Positions 34,901-44,695 of a DNA stretch of 64,000 nt are shown in pieces. The stretch covers positions 1 through 64,000 of the forward strand of contig JAUIAS010000018.1 of assembly GCA_030425395.1 (NCBI GenBank). The letters run 5' to 3'. The first letter of the stretch is position 1, and the number at the start of each line of letters is the position of its first letter. Under the pieces are notes generated by a model, which saw only the letters and a program-made list of their open reading frames with translations, was not told the DNA's origin and searched no databases. The position numbers were made by a program, and so were the translations under genes. Source of the DNA: Alphaproteobacteria bacterium. GTDB lineage: Bacteria > Pseudomonadota > Alphaproteobacteria > Rhodobacterales > Rhodobacteraceae.

Positions 34901-36160
34901 TTATTCGCCGGAGCTTAAGACTGCGTTGAAATGATCATCCCACTCGGGTGGGACAAATTCATCTGCATTCTTCCGGGCGGATGTCGCCCTGTCATCTGCT
35001 TCGAGATGTTCAACGATTGATTGCCATAAATAACGGTCGTCGCTTTCGGCGTAAACGGGAATGTTCCCCAAGATTTCACGATATATCGAAAGATCTCGGC
35101 AAACCACCGGGCAACCCAACGCAGCGGCCTCGATCGGGGGGAGTCCAAACCCTTCGGCGTGGCTTGGAAACAGCAAGCCCAGACTGCCTGATAGCAAATC
35201 GGCAATCGTGGCATCGTCCAGATCTGGCAGTTCTTTCACAGGTGCGCCCGCAGGCATTGCATCCAGCCGTTTGAAGACAGCTTCATTGTTCCACCCGCGT
35301 GCACCGCAGATCAACAGAAGCGGCACATTTTCCGGGCCTCTGTCGGAGGTCATCGCGTCCCAGACATCCAAAAGAAGGCCATGCGCCTTGCGTGGCTCTA
35401 TCGTGCCAAGCGTGATGAAATAGGGGCGATCCGGGCGCGGCAGAGAGCTTGCCCCGGCAGCCTTGGGCAGTGTGACCCCCAGATGCGCCACGACGCACGG
35501 CGGAACCGTGCCGGATTGAGCGAGAATGGCTTCGGTTCGGTTTCGCGTGTCGGTGGAATTAAACACCAGCCTTGTGGCGTGGCGCTGGGCCATGAGCAGA
35601 CGTTTTCGAAATGTCTTGACGGTGCCCGGCCTCTGGAATTGGGGAAACTCCAGTGGGATAACGTCATGAATCAGTACGTTGATGTCTACGCCTGCCCGTT
35701 TGATGGCGGGCAGGCTCAGTCGCCCAAGATTGCTGTGCCCGACGTTGTAATACGCGGCCCGATCCGGCAAATGCGCGCGCAGCATCTTCGCCAGTCCCAA
35801 TGGTATCGTGCGTGCGGTGCAGAGCCTGCGCAGATCGCTCTCGGCTTGTTTGATCTCGGGCGTGGTGCGCGAAAATATCCGTGATGTCCGATCTATTGCG
35901 CCCCAGGGAACCTGGCCATCCAACCGCCGCTGCAGCGCATTACCGCCGTCACGGTCGAGCAGCACAAAACCAAGTGACGTGCGGCACAGGAAAAACACCG
36001 GACAACTGCGCGACAGAAAGTGTTCGAAATAAGCACGTTCGACGCGGTCCACGCCCGTCGCCGCCCGGCCCACGCGCCGGATCATACGCGTGATATCGAG
36101 TATCAGCGCCTGTTGTGGCCTATTTGGTATAGTGCCCAGTTTGGTGCCATCTCCAAGCAT
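34901..36160 (-). CDS. Glycosyltransferase family 4 (group 1)
   Basis: This is a 419-residue GT-B retaining glycosyltransferase. The C-terminal half has the group 1 signature: YFITLGTIEPRKAHGLLLDVW, ELPDLDDATIADLLSGS and FPSHAEGFGLPPIEAAALG, with the EGFGLPxxE nucleotide-sugar site. The N-terminal domain includes LIHDVIPLEFPQF, as in mannosyltransferase-like enzymes. The ATG at 36160 lies inside galE (41-base overlap). A shorter start is possible because LILDITRMIRRVGRA would be an acceptable beginning of the fold. Confidence 0.88.
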   Translation of the reverse strand: MLGDGTKLGTIPNRPQQALILDITRMIRRVGRAATGVDRVERAYFEHFLSRSCPVFFLCRTSLGFVLLDRDGGNALQRRLDGQVPWGAIDRTSRIFSRTTPEIKQAESDLRRLCTARTIPLGLAKMLRAHLPDRAAYYNVGHSNLGRLSLPAIKRAGVDINVLIHDVIPLEFPQFQRPGTVKTFRKRLLMAQRHATRLVFNSTDTRNRTEAILAQSGTVPPCVVAHLGVTLPKAAGASSLPRPDRPYFITLGTIEPRKAHGLLLDVWDAMTSDRGPENVPLLLICGARGWNNEAVFKRLDAMPAGAPVKELPDLDDATIADLLSGSLGLLFPSHAEGFGLPPIEAAALGCPVVCRDLSIYREILGNIPVYAESDDRYLWQSIVEHLEADDRATSARKNADEFVPPEWDDHFNAVLSSGE

Positions 36161-37103
36161 CAGCGATCATCTGTGTCATGTCCGAGCGTTCTGGCATCCA
36201 GCCAAGTTCGTCCCGCGCCCGCACCGAACCGGAGACGAGGCGCGTGCAGTCGCCCGCCCGGCGTTCACCAATTTCGTGGGGGACAGGGCATCCCATCACG
36301 CCCTCGGCCGCGTTGATCACATCCATGACCGAAAACCCGGACCCTGTGCCCAGATTGAATACCCGCGATCCCTTGCCGTCGCGCAGCCAGTTCAGGCCCA
36401 AAACATGTGCATCGACCAGATCGCATACATGCACATAGTCACGGATACAGGTTCCATCCGGTGTGTCATAATCTGTTCCGAAAACGGTTAGTGCGCCGCG
36501 TTTGCCTTCTGCGGCCTGAATGACCAGCGGAACCAGGTGTGTTTCGGGAATATGAAACTCACCAACCTCTGCCGCAGGGTCGGCGCCGGCCACGTTGAAA
36601 TACCGGAAGATCACGTGCCGCAGACCATGCGCAGCACCGAAATCGTTCAGAATATCCTCAACCGCCCGCTTCGACCCGCCATAGGCGTTCAGCGGGTGTT
36701 GCGGTGTGTTTTCGTCCAGAACCACGTTGTCGTGTTCACCGTATGTCGCGCAGGTCGAGGAAAAGACGAAATCCTTGCACCCTGCATCCACGGCGGCTTG
36801 GGCCAGCGTCAGGCTGCCCAGAACATTGTTGTTCCAATAGAGTTCGGGTTTCTGCATCGCCTCGCCGACCTGGCTGAGGGCTGCGAAATGCATCACGGCT
36901 TGGGGTTGGTGCTCCGCAAAAGCTCGATCGAGCGCATCGCGATCACGCAGGTCTCCATTGATGAACGGGCCGAATTTCACAGCCTCTTCCCAGCCAGTAA
37001 CCAGATTATCGAAGGTAACCGGAAGCCAACCCGCATCGCGCAGCGCCTTGCACGCATGCGAACCTATGTATCCGGCACCGCCAGTTACGAGTATTTTGCG
37101 CAT
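36120..37103 (-). CDS. galE: UDP-glucose 4-epimerase
   Basis: This is a 327-residue extended SDR. It has the NAD-binding VTGGAGYIGSHACKAL motif, the catalytic Ser-Thr pair in FSSTCATYG, and Tyr-x-x-x-Lys in YGGSKRAVE (Tyr-Gly-Gly-Ser-Lys). DYVHVCDLVDAHV and TGSGFSVMDVI match GalE rather than dTDP-glucose dehydratases. It interconverts UDP-glucose and UDP-galactose for glycan synthesis. It is 9 bases behind galU, in one transcription unit. Confidence 0.95.
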   Translation of the reverse strand: MRKILVTGGAGYIGSHACKALRDAGWLPVTFDNLVTGWEEAVKFGPFINGDLRDRDALDRAFAEHQPQAVMHFAALSQVGEAMQKPELYWNNNVLGSLTLAQAAVDAGCKDFVFSSTCATYGEHDNVVLDENTPQHPLNAYGGSKRAVEDILNDFGAAHGLRHVIFRYFNVAGADPAAEVGEFHIPETHLVPLVIQAAEGKRGALTVFGTDYDTPDGTCIRDYVHVCDLVDAHVLGLNWLRDGKGSRVFNLGTGSGFSVMDVINAAEGVMGCPVPHEIGERRAGDCTRLVSGSVRARDELGWMPERSDMTQMIADAWRWHQTGHYTK

Positions 37104-37112
37104 GGTATCGCC

Positions 37113-38012
37113 TTATTGCGCCGCTTGATCTATTTCGACAACTTCCTGAAGATACCGATAGAGATCGTCGCGAAGATCCGCGCGTGAGAGGGCGAAGGAA
37201 ACAGTGGCCTGAAGGAAACCGGCCTTGGAGCCGCAATCGAACCGTTGCCCCCGGAACCGGTAGCCAAACACGCCCTGCCCGTCGGGGTTGTTGATTTCCT
37301 GGGCGATGGCATCGGTCAGTTGGATTTCACCACCGGCACCGGACTTCATCTTGTTGAGGTTTTGCAGGATCGACGGCGACAGAATATAGCGACCGATCAC
37401 GGCAAGGTTGGACGGGGCCTGATCTGCAGGGGGTTTTTCAACCATCCCCTTGACCGAAACAATTGATCCCTTGTCCTCTTTGACATCGAGAACCCCATAG
37501 GATGAAATCTTTTCTGGCGGCACTTCCATCGCGGCCACCATGTTGCCTCCGGTTTCCTGATACGCTTCGACCATTTGTTGAAGGCAGGGTTTTTCCGCCG
37601 CGATCACATCATCGGGAAGGATGACAGCAAATGGTTCGTTGCCGATCAGACGTCGCGCGCACCAGACGGCATGCCCAAGGCCAAGCGCCTTGTGCTGGCG
37701 GATATAGGCGATTTCGCCGCTGTCCATGTTGGTATTCTTGAGAATGGCCAGAAGATCATCCTTGCCCTTCTTGCGCAGCTCCTGCTCCAAGATCGGACTG
37801 TGGTCAAAATAGTCTTCGAGCGCACCTTTCCCGCGAGAGGTCACGAATATGAATTCCTTGATCCCCGCGGCGCGCGCCTCGTCGATGGCGTATTGCACCA
37901 GCGGGCGATCCACCAGCGTCATGATTTCCTTTGGAACAGATTTCGTGGCTGGCAAGAAACGTGTGCCCAGCCCTGCAACCGGAAAAATCGCTTTTGTAAC
38001 TTTTTTTGGCAT
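37113..38012 (-). CDS. galU: UTP-glucose-1-phosphate uridylyltransferase
   Basis: This 299-residue nucleotidyltransferase makes UDP-glucose. Visible motifs are the N-terminal AIFPVAGLGTRFLPATKSVPKE, the activating Lys in KSVPKEIMTLVD, ILPDDVIA and the late GYRFRGQRFDCGSKAGFLQA. AGGAG precedes the ATG. It is the first gene of the run galU-galE-GT4-GT2-GT14-sulfotransferase. The 135-base gap upstream may hold a promoter, though no clear -35/-10 pair was found. Confidence 0.96.
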   Translation of the reverse strand: MPKKVTKAIFPVAGLGTRFLPATKSVPKEIMTLVDRPLVQYAIDEARAAGIKEFIFVTSRGKGALEDYFDHSPILEQELRKKGKDDLLAILKNTNMDSGEIAYIRQHKALGLGHAVWCARRLIGNEPFAVILPDDVIAAEKPCLQQMVEAYQETGGNMVAAMEVPPEKISSYGVLDVKEDKGSIVSVKGMVEKPPADQAPSNLAVIGRYILSPSILQNLNKMKSGAGGEIQLTDAIAQEINNPDGQGVFGYRFRGQRFDCGSKAGFLQATVSFALSRADLRDDLYRYLQEVVEIDQAAQ

Positions 38013-38147
38013 CTCGTCTCCTACCCGCTCTTTAATCCGTGCCTAAGTTTTTCCGTTACCTTACAGTCAGCGCCGTTGAAATAACATGACAATCGACAAG
38101 CGAAATTGTCGCGATGTTCCCAAAATACACCGATTTCCCAGCCAGTC

Positions 38148-39386
38148 CTAATTTTTCATCTGATGGCGGGGTGCGGCAAGAGCCCATTCACGCCTAACCC
38201 GGTCGCCAAATCGCCAAAAGCGCCAGATCGGATCGGTCCGCAGGCTCTTGCCGAACAGGCCGCCGGTCTGTTCCCATATGCCAAAGTCAGAAAATCGCAC
38301 CCGGTGAAACAGTGTGGTGGGGGAAAACACCATAACCGTTGCCACCTTGCCTGCAGCAACCTTTGCGCGGGCGCGATCGGTAAGGGTGCCACGGTTCCAC
38401 GGGCGGCCCTCAAGGCGTTCGGATGCCATTGAGACGGGTGCGGCAAGCGGTTGGAAATCTACGTTCGGTCCGCGAAGTGGTGGGGCTTGCTGAACGATGG
38501 TGCGGCGCGATCCTTCCGCATACCCGTTTTCGAGAGTTTTCAGAATGCCGGATACATCCCAAAGGTCCACGCGCCCATCCCTCATATAGGCGATCAGACG
38601 TTTGCGTTCGGTCTGTCGGATGTCGTGCCAACGCGCTCCGATCTGGTCTTTGGGGCAGTGTTTGGCAAGGAACACCGCCCAGCTGGCGCCGATCTGAAAC
38701 AGGTCACGCGGTGCGCGATTTGGCTGGCGGGTTTCGTTTTCGGCAAACCCGTGATGAACCACGGCCTGAGGCGCGATGGCTGCGACCAACCCGAATGATG
38801 CGAGCCTGAGGTTCAGATCAGTTTCATCCAAAAAATACTGAAACGCTGGATCAAACCCACCGCAATTGCGAAGGGCACCGGCACGAACCGCCATATTGGT
38901 GCCTTCGGTCTTGAGGGCGTGGCCGGGTTCTTGCGCCACGCGTAGCGGTTCAGACCCTTTGGTTGTGATCTCGTGTGTGTGGCCCCAAGCGTCTACACTG
39001 CGGCCCTGCCATTGCCACGAAATCCCGTTTCGGCCTTTGACAAAACCGCCCACGATGGCGACTGCTGGATCTGAAAACGGAGCCACCAGATGATTGAGCC
39101 ATGATGGTTCAGGCACTGCATCGTCATCTATGAAGGCAATGATTTGACCCGAGGCCGCCGCGATGCCGGCGTTTCGTGCCCGCGCGATGTTCGCCTCTTC
39201 GAACCGAACCTGTTTGACGCTTGCCCCTGTCGGCAGATCGGACACCCGTGCGATGCCGTCGCGATCGGCGACCACGATCACCTCAAGGGGGCGATACCAT
39301 AGCTGCATGACGGCGGTGACACAGCGCGCAAGTGCAGCAGGACGCCCCCGGCTGACGATTATCAGGCTGACCGGGGGCGGCGTCAT
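38148..39386 (-). CDS. Glycosyltransferase family 2
   Basis: This is a 412-residue GT-A enzyme. The N-terminal domain has VSLIIVSRGRPAALARCVTA, EANIARARNAGIAAASGQII and the metal motif FIDDDAVPEP. A later catalytic-type ED motif appears in YFLDETDLNLRL. The C-terminal 150 residues are basic and of unknown role. Its start overlaps the kdsB stop (ATGA), so it is coupled to kdsB. The donor sugar is unknown; Kdo or a UDP-sugar is possible given the neighbours. Confidence 0.88.
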   Translation of the reverse strand: MTPPPVSLIIVSRGRPAALARCVTAVMQLWYRPLEVIVVADRDGIARVSDLPTGASVKQVRFEEANIARARNAGIAAASGQIIAFIDDDAVPEPSWLNHLVAPFSDPAVAIVGGFVKGRNGISWQWQGRSVDAWGHTHEITTKGSEPLRVAQEPGHALKTEGTNMAVRAGALRNCGGFDPAFQYFLDETDLNLRLASFGLVAAIAPQAVVHHGFAENETRQPNRAPRDLFQIGASWAVFLAKHCPKDQIGARWHDIRQTERKRLIAYMRDGRVDLWDVSGILKTLENGYAEGSRRTIVQQAPPLRGPNVDFQPLAAPVSMASERLEGRPWNRGTLTDRARAKVAAGKVATVMVFSPTTLFHRVRFSDFGIWEQTGGLFGKSLRTDPIWRFWRFGDRVRREWALAAPRHQMKN

Positions 39387-40183
39387 TCCAATCCCATCGT
39401 TTTCATCATCGTTTCGATCTTGGGCACATCTTCGGGATTGTTGAGTTCCCAGAACTGCCTGCCGTTGGCTTGGACCTCGACGCAGAGCACCTGCCGCCCG
39501 TTTTCCAGAAACCGCAACTGTTCCAACCCTTCAAGCGTTTCAAGTGGGCCGATATCCCATGACGGATAATCGGCCAGTGTGTCGGCCCGGTAGGCATAAA
39601 CGCCGACATGATGGAAAACTGGTGTGTCGGCCTGCTCGGCATAAGTTGCGGAGGTGAAGGGTATCACTTCCTTAGAGAAATACAGCGCATGACGATCAGT
39701 GCCGAATACCGCCGTTGTGCCGCCGACACGCCCCGCCTTGCGGTCAGCAAGCAGGTTGTTGAGAGTTTCGCCATCGCAGCGCAGGACCGGCGTTGCCAGT
39801 TCCGCGTTTGGAGCCGCACGCAGGCCTGATACCAGATCTTCGATGAACCAAGCCGGCGTCAGCGGTGCGTCGCCCTGAAGGTTGACCACGATGTCATAAC
39901 CCTTGCCCAGTTTTTCGTGTGCCTCGGCGCAGCGTTCCGTGCCGTTGCCGCATTCGACTGACGTCATGACAACCTCGGCTCCGAAGGCCGTGCAGGCCGT
40001 CGCGATACGGTCGTCATCAGTGGCTACAACCACGCGGTCCACACCCTGAACGGCCTGTGCCGCGCGCCAAGAACGTTCGATCAGAGTGCTGGATATTCCG
40101 GTGGCACCCCGGAGCGGCACAAGCGGTTTGCCGGGATAACGGCTTGAGGCATAGCGGGCAGGAACAACAACAAGAACGGACAT
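39383..40183 (-). CDS. kdsB: 3-Deoxy-manno-octulosonate cytidylyltransferase
   Basis: This 266-residue enzyme activates Kdo to CMP-Kdo for lipopolysaccharide or capsule. Motifs are VVVPARYASSRYPGKPL, VVATDDDRI, SVECGNGTERCAEA, VNLQGDAPL and HHVGVYAYRADTL. It overlaps cysQ by one base (TGATG) and the next glycosyltransferase by four, so all three are translated together. kdsD, the entry enzyme of the same pathway, is about 12 kb away in the window. Confidence 0.95.
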   Translation of the reverse strand: MSVLVVVPARYASSRYPGKPLVPLRGATGISSTLIERSWRAAQAVQGVDRVVVATDDDRIATACTAFGAEVVMTSVECGNGTERCAEAHEKLGKGYDIVVNLQGDAPLTPAWFIEDLVSGLRAAPNAELATPVLRCDGETLNNLLADRKAGRVGGTTAVFGTDRHALYFSKEVIPFTSATYAEQADTPVFHHVGVYAYRADTLADYPSWDIGPLETLEGLEQLRFLENGRQVLCVEVQANGRQFWELNNPEDVPKIETMMKTMGLE

Positions 40184-40980
40184 CAGTTTGCCTTTAGTGT
40201 GACACCGGGCGCATAAGCGATGAAGAACGGGTTTTCAAAACCATCCTTGCCATACGTCAACGGGGTGTGATCGTCAAAACGGACAACCGCACCGCCGGCA
40301 CCGGCAAGAACCGCATGACCGGCGGCGGTGTCCCATTCCATGGTCCGGCCAAGACGCGGATACAGCTCCGCCTCACCAGAAGCGACAAGGCAGAACTTGA
40401 GGCTCGATCCTGCGCTCGTCATGTCGCGCACTGCGTATTTCGCGATATAATCATCTGTGGCCTGGTCGCGGTGGGATTTCGAGGCCACCACCATAAGCGC
40501 CCCGTCATCCGGGGCTGCGACGGCCAGTGGTATTTGTTCGCCAGTGGTGTTCGCATGGAATGGGCCGGTTTCTTCGACGGTGCGACCATCGGCAAGTGTG
40601 TAGAACATGCGCTGTTTGGCGGGTGCATAGACGACGCCACGGGTCGGAACGCCATTCTCAACCAGAGCAATATTGACGGTGAAATCACCCCGGCGGTTGA
40701 TGAATTCTTTGGTGCCGTCCAGCGGGTCAACGATCAAGAACGTGTTCCCTTTAACCATGTGTGAGGCGGCCTGTTCCTCGGTAACGAGAGGCACATCCGG
40801 AAATTCGGCGCGCAGACCGGCTGAAATCAACGCATCCGCCGCCTCATCCGCTGCGGTCACGGGGCTTTCATCGGATTTGGATTTGATCTCAAAATCGTCG
40901 GACTCATAGATTTCCATGATTTTTTCGCCTGCTTCCAGCGCAAGTGCCCTGAAAACCGCGACAAGACGGTCGTTATCCAT
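40183..40980 (-). CDS. cysQ: 3'(2'),5'-Bisphosphate nucleotidase
   Basis: This 265-residue inositol-monophosphatase-fold enzyme hydrolyses PAP, the by-product of PAPS-dependent sulfation, to AMP. Metal-site motifs are the EE of VTEEQA, DPLDGTKEFINRRGDF and the late MEWDTAAGHAVL. The ATG at 40980 follows AAGG and gives the family length; the frame runs on upstream but would cross the divergent promoter. Placement ahead of kdsB and a glycosyltransferase, in a locus that ends with a sulfotransferase, suggests it supports glycan sulfation as well as sulfate assimilation. Confidence 0.93.
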   Translation of the reverse strand: MDNDRLVAVFRALALEAGEKIMEIYESDDFEIKSKSDESPVTAADEAADALISAGLRAEFPDVPLVTEEQAASHMVKGNTFLIVDPLDGTKEFINRRGDFTVNIALVENGVPTRGVVYAPAKQRMFYTLADGRTVEETGPFHANTTGEQIPLAVAAPDDGALMVVASKSHRDQATDDYIAKYAVRDMTSAGSSLKFCLVASGEAELYPRLGRTMEWDTAAGHAVLAGAGGAVVRFDDHTPLTYGKDGFENPFFIAYAPGVTLKAN

Positions 40981-41099
40981 AATAATGCCTTGTTCTGAGG
41001 TTAATTGAATTTTCAGTCGGGTTCCCTTATGCTCTGACACCATCGGAACAACAAGAAGTCCGTCCAAGTCCGCAGCAGTGTCACAGGACCAAAACCGCA

Positions 41100-41924
41100 A
41101 TGTTCGATCAAGTAAGGCGCAGGACAAGGCTGAGTGTCGCTATCGGCATGATGGAAGTCATCTTCCATTCGGTTGTCCGCGATGTCAGAAAGCAGCACGG
41201 CAACGCCTTTTTGGCGTTGGGTGTGAACATGTTGCAGATGGTGATTTTCGTCGCTGCATTCTACGTGATGTTTTCGATGCTGGGCCTGCGGGGTCCAGGC
41301 GCGATCAGGGGAGATTTTATGCTCTACCTGATGACGGGCATTTTCCTCTACATGACCAACGTCAAGGCATTGGGGTCGGTTATGGGTGCCGAAGGCCCTA
41401 CTAGCGCGATGATGCAACACGCGCCGATGAATACCATAGTGGCGATCAGTGCCGCGGCCCTTGGGGCGCTTTATATTCAGGTCATGTCCCTGTTTCTGAT
41501 CCTTTACGGGTATCATGTCGCGATCAATCCGCTGGAATTTCAGGATGCCGTGGGCACGTTCTTGATGTTCATCCTGGCGTGGTTCGTTGGCGTGTCGCTG
41601 GGATTGGTTCTGCTGTCTCTCAAGCCATGGTTTCCGACGTTCGTTTCGGTGGTTGCCACGATTTACAAACGCGCGAACATGATCGCATCGGGCAAGATGT
41701 TCGTGGCGAACACCTTGCCGGGTTTCATGATCGCGATGTTTGACTGGAACCCGCTGTTCCATATCATCGACCAGTCGCGTGGATATGCCTTTGTCAATTA
41801 CGAACCGCGCAACAGTAACTGGGAATATGCGCTTACTGTGGCGCTGGTATTTATCGTGATTGGGCTGATGGCCGAATTCTACACGCGTCGCTCTGCATCG
41901 CTGAGTTGGTATGCGCGTCGCTAA
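41100..41924 (+). CDS. Capsule-type polysaccharide ABC transporter permease (ABC-2/KpsM-like)
   Basis: This 274-residue inner-membrane protein has six predicted transmembrane helices (about 35-55, 75-92, 115-137, 150-173, 190-215 and 242-262). The NPLFHIIDQSRGYAF segment near the C-terminus is typical of KpsM/Wzm-type exporters. Its ATPase partner (KpsT-like) is not in this window. It is divergent from cysQ across 119 bases. It would export a completed or lipid-linked polysaccharide. The last bases overlap the convergent alkB gene. Confidence 0.83.
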   Translation: MFDQVRRRTRLSVAIGMMEVIFHSVVRDVRKQHGNAFLALGVNMLQMVIFVAAFYVMFSMLGLRGPGAIRGDFMLYLMTGIFLYMTNVKALGSVMGAEGPTSAMMQHAPMNTIVAISAAALGALYIQVMSLFLILYGYHVAINPLEFQDAVGTFLMFILAWFVGVSLGLVLLSLKPWFPTFVSVVATIYKRANMIASGKMFVANTLPGFMIAMFDWNPLFHIIDQSRGYAFVNYEPRNSNWEYALTVALVFIVIGLMAEFYTRRSASLSWYARR

Positions 41925-42526
41925 TCCACAACGCGCATGGTCAGGTTGACGCGCCCGCCTTTGGGGAACAGGCGCGACGATCCGAACCTGAGCCGGTCAA
42001 TCCCATGATAGGCAAGGCGCGCGTCGCCGCCCATCACCACTACATCCCCTGATGAAAGCCAGACCGATTCCGTACCGCCGCCGCGTGCGGGTCCGCCCAT
42101 GCGAAACAAGGCGTCATCGCCCAGCGACACGGACAAAACCGGCCATGAAAAATCGGCTTCGTCCTTGTCTTGATGCAGACCCATGCGCGTGCCTTCCCCG
42201 TAGTAGTTGATCAAACAGCAATCCGGCAGTCTTTCCCGCTCGACATGGCGGTGCCAGATATCAAGGATGCTATTGGGGATTTCTGGCCAAGGCGCTCCTG
42301 ACGGATGCTGCGGATCATAGCGGTAGCCGTTTTTCTTGTCTGATACCCACCCGTATTTCCCTGCGGATGTCATACGCACGCTCATCGGTTTGCCAGAAGG
42401 CGTTACCGGACGAAACAGCGGTGCGGCCCGCAGCACGTGGCGCAGTGCATCGACGATGGCTGCCTGATCCTTGGGGGACAGATCATCCTTGAAAATTCGG
42501 AAGCCGCGAACGTCTAGGCGGGTCAT
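41921..42526 (-). CDS. alkB: AlkB-type 2-oxoglutarate/Fe(II) dioxygenase (alkylated DNA repair)
   Basis: This 201-residue enzyme removes methyl adducts such as 1-methyladenine and 3-methylcytosine. The iron ligands are visible as HQD in MGLHQDKDE and the distal His in LAYHGIDRL. The 2-oxoglutarate-binding arginines are in RLFPKGGRVNLTMR. The substrate-loop segment YRYDPQHPSGAPWPEIP agrees with AlkB. The ATG at 42526 follows CGGAG. It is divergent from dnaK. Confidence 0.95.
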   Translation of the reverse strand: MTRLDVRGFRIFKDDLSPKDQAAIVDALRHVLRAAPLFRPVTPSGKPMSVRMTSAGKYGWVSDKKNGYRYDPQHPSGAPWPEIPNSILDIWHRHVERERLPDCCLINYYGEGTRMGLHQDKDEADFSWPVLSVSLGDDALFRMGGPARGGGTESVWLSSGDVVVMGGDARLAYHGIDRLRFGSSRLFPKGGRVNLTMRVVD

Positions 42527-42599
42527 GGTTTGGCGCTCCGTTGGGCATGGGGTGGAACAAAAAGCATCAGGATTTCGAAAAACTACGTGTTCGGGGAGG

Positions 42600-42627
42600 T
42601 TGCAGGCTTCTGACTGCGCCACTATAT
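42600..42627 (+). promoter_or_regulatory. Candidate dnaK promoter
   Basis: TTGCAG at 42600-42605 and CTATAT at 42622-42627 are separated by 16 bases, 111 bases before the dnaK ATG. The CTATAT -10 resembles alphaproteobacterial heat-shock (RpoH) promoters. A plain sigma-70 reading is also possible. Confidence 0.45.
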
Positions 42628-42738
42628 ACGCCGAGATGCGCGACGGGCCATGCGGTCCGCGCCAAAAAAGCGGAGCCGGGATGCCAAAACGGGTCTTGGT
42701 TTCGGGACATCGCCTTGAAGTAAAGAAGGGATCGAAGA

Positions 42739-44646
42739 ATGGCCAAAGTGATTGGTATCGACCTTGGTACGACCAACAGCTGTATTGCGATCATGGACGG
42801 ATCGCAGCCACGCGTAATTGAAAACTCCGAAGGGGCACGCACCACCCCATCCATCGTCGGGTTCTCGGAAAATGAACGTCTTGTCGGGCAACCTGCCAAG
42901 CGTCAGGCCGTGACAAACCCTGACAACACGATTTTCGGCGTCAAGCGCCTGATCGGTCGGCGGTTCGATGATGCGGACCTTGCCAAAGACAAGAAGAACC
43001 TCCCCTTCACCCTGGTGGACGGCGGCAACGGCGACGCATGGGTCGAGGCGCGCGGCGAGACGTATTCGCCTTCGCAAATCTCCGCGTTCATCCTGCAGAA
43101 AATGAAGGAAACCGCCGAAAGCTATCTCGGCGAGGACGTAACGCAGGCCGTTATCACAGTGCCCGCGTACTTTAACGACGCCCAGCGTCAGGCAACCAAG
43201 GACGCGGGCAAGATTGCCGGTCTTGAGGTGCTTCGGATCATCAACGAACCCACCGCTGCGGCGCTGGCCTATGGTCTGGACAAGAAAGAAACCAAGACGA
43301 TCGCGGTCTACGACCTTGGCGGCGGTACGTTCGACGTAACCGTTCTGGAAATCGACGACGGCCTGTTCGAAGTGAAGGCAACCAACGGGGACACGTTCCT
43401 TGGTGGTGAAGACTTCGACATGCGGATCGTGAATTACCTGGCCGAAGAGTTCAAAAAAGAAAATGGCGTCGATCTGACGAACGACAAGATGGCGCTTCAG
43501 CGTCTCAAGGAAGCGGCGGAAAAGGCCAAGATCGAATTGTCCTCTTCTTCGCAGACCGAAATCAACCAGCCGTTCATTTCCATGGGCGCAAATGGCCAAC
43601 CGCTTCACATGGTGATGAAGCTGACCCGCGCCAAACTGGAAAGCCTTGTCGGTGATCTGATCAAAGGGTCGATGAAGCCATGTGCGGCGGCTCTCAAGGA
43701 TGCGGGACTGTCTACCTCGGATATCGACGAAGTCGTTCTTGTCGGTGGTATGACCCGTATGCCGAAGGTGATCGAAGAGGTGACCAAGTTCTTTGGCAAG
43801 GAACCCCACAAGGGTGTGAACCCGGATGAGGTTGTCGCCATGGGTGCGGCCATTCAGGCCGGTGTTCTTCAGGGTGACGTCAAGGACGTTGTGCTTCTCG
43901 ATGTGACGCCTCTGTCGCTTGGGATCGAAACGCTGGGTGGTGTCTTTACCCGACTGATCGACCGCAACACGACGATCCCGACCAAGAAAAGCCAGGTCTT
44001 CTCGACCGCCGAGGATAACCAGAACGCTGTGACGATCCGGGTGTTCCAGGGTGAACGCGAAATGGCGTCTGACAACAAGATGTTGGGCCAGTTCAACCTT
44101 GAAAACATCCCGCCTGCCCCGCGTGGCATGCCCCAGATTGAAGTTACCTTCGACATCGACGCCAACGGTATCGTTTCGGTCAGCGCCAAGGACAAAGGCA
44201 CCGGCAAGGAACAGAAGATTACCATTCAGGCATCTGGTGGTCTGTCGGACGAGGATATCGACCAGATGGTGCGGGACGCCGAGGAGAATGCCGAGGCGGA
44301 CAAGCAGCGCAAGGAACTGGTCGAGGCCAAGAACCAAGCCGAGAGCCTTATCCATTCCACCGAAAAGTCGATGGAAGAGCATGGCGACAAGGTTGATCCG
44401 ACTACGATCGAAGCGATTGAGCTGGCCATTGCCGCGCTCAAGGACGAGCTGGAAACCGAGAATTCGGATAAGATCCGTTCCGGCATCCAGAACGTGACCG
44501 AAGCGGCAATGAAGCTGGGCGAGGCCATCTACAAGGCCAGTCAGGAATCGGAAGAAGAACCGGCAGCGGCAGATGCGCCCCAGGGTGCCGACGATGACAT
44601 CGTCGATGCCGAGTTCGAAGACCTTGATGACAACAAGCGTGCCTGA
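42739..44646 (+). CDS. dnaK: Molecular chaperone DnaK (Hsp70)
   Basis: This 635-residue Hsp70 has an N-terminal ATPase domain (about 1-380; [38 protein letters not shown]), the linker [15 protein letters not shown], a substrate-binding beta-domain (about 390-505) and a C-terminal helical lid ending in an acidic tail ([11 protein letters not shown]). It folds and protects proteins with DnaJ and GrpE. dnaJ follows 75 bases downstream behind a hairpin. The long antisense open frame across the gene is a codon-usage artefact. Confidence 0.99.
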   Translation: MAKVIGIDLGTTNSCIAIMDGSQPRVIENSEGARTTPSIVGFSENERLVGQPAKRQAVTNPDNTIFGVKRLIGRRFDDADLAKDKKNLPFTLVDGGNGDAWVEARGETYSPSQISAFILQKMKETAESYLGEDVTQAVITVPAYFNDAQRQATKDAGKIAGLEVLRIINEPTAAALAYGLDKKETKTIAVYDLGGGTFDVTVLEIDDGLFEVKATNGDTFLGGEDFDMRIVNYLAEEFKKENGVDLTNDKMALQRLKEAAEKAKIELSSSSQTEINQPFISMGANGQPLHMVMKLTRAKLESLVGDLIKGSMKPCAAALKDAGLSTSDIDEVVLVGGMTRMPKVIEEVTKFFGKEPHKGVNPDEVVAMGAAIQAGVLQGDVKDVVLLDVTPLSLGIETLGGVFTRLIDRNTTIPTKKSQVFSTAEDNQNAVTIRVFQGEREMASDNKMLGQFNLENIPPAPRGMPQIEVTFDIDANGIVSVSAKDKGTGKEQKITIQASGGLSDEDIDQMVRDAEENAEADKQRKELVEAKNQAESLIHSTEKSMEEHGDKVDPTTIEAIELAIAALKDELETENSDKIRSGIQNVTEAAMKLGEAIYKASQESEEEPAAADAPQGADDDIVDAEFEDLDDNKRA

Positions 44647-44667
44647 GGCATGACATAGTGGCACGAG

Positions 44668-44695
44668 CGGGCCGGTCCGGCATCCGGCCGGCCCG
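44668..44695 (+). promoter_or_regulatory. Stable hairpin between dnaK and dnaJ
   Basis: CGGGCCGG 44668-44675 pairs with CCGGCCCG 44688-44695, and an inner CCGG/CCGG pair closes a CAT loop with one bulged T. No T-run follows. It may act as a partial terminator or an mRNA-stability element that lowers dnaJ relative to dnaK. Confidence 0.6.

Noticed and set aside
30702-41924. Horizontal acquisition of the glycan locus
   Set aside because: Although accessory in type, it has no mobile genes, and by eye its base composition does not differ clearly from the flanking core genes.
42622-44664. A 680-codon open frame antisense to dnaK
   Set aside because: It mirrors dnaK codon usage, has no family motif and no start signals. 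Long antisense frames are common opposite highly biased GC-rich genes.
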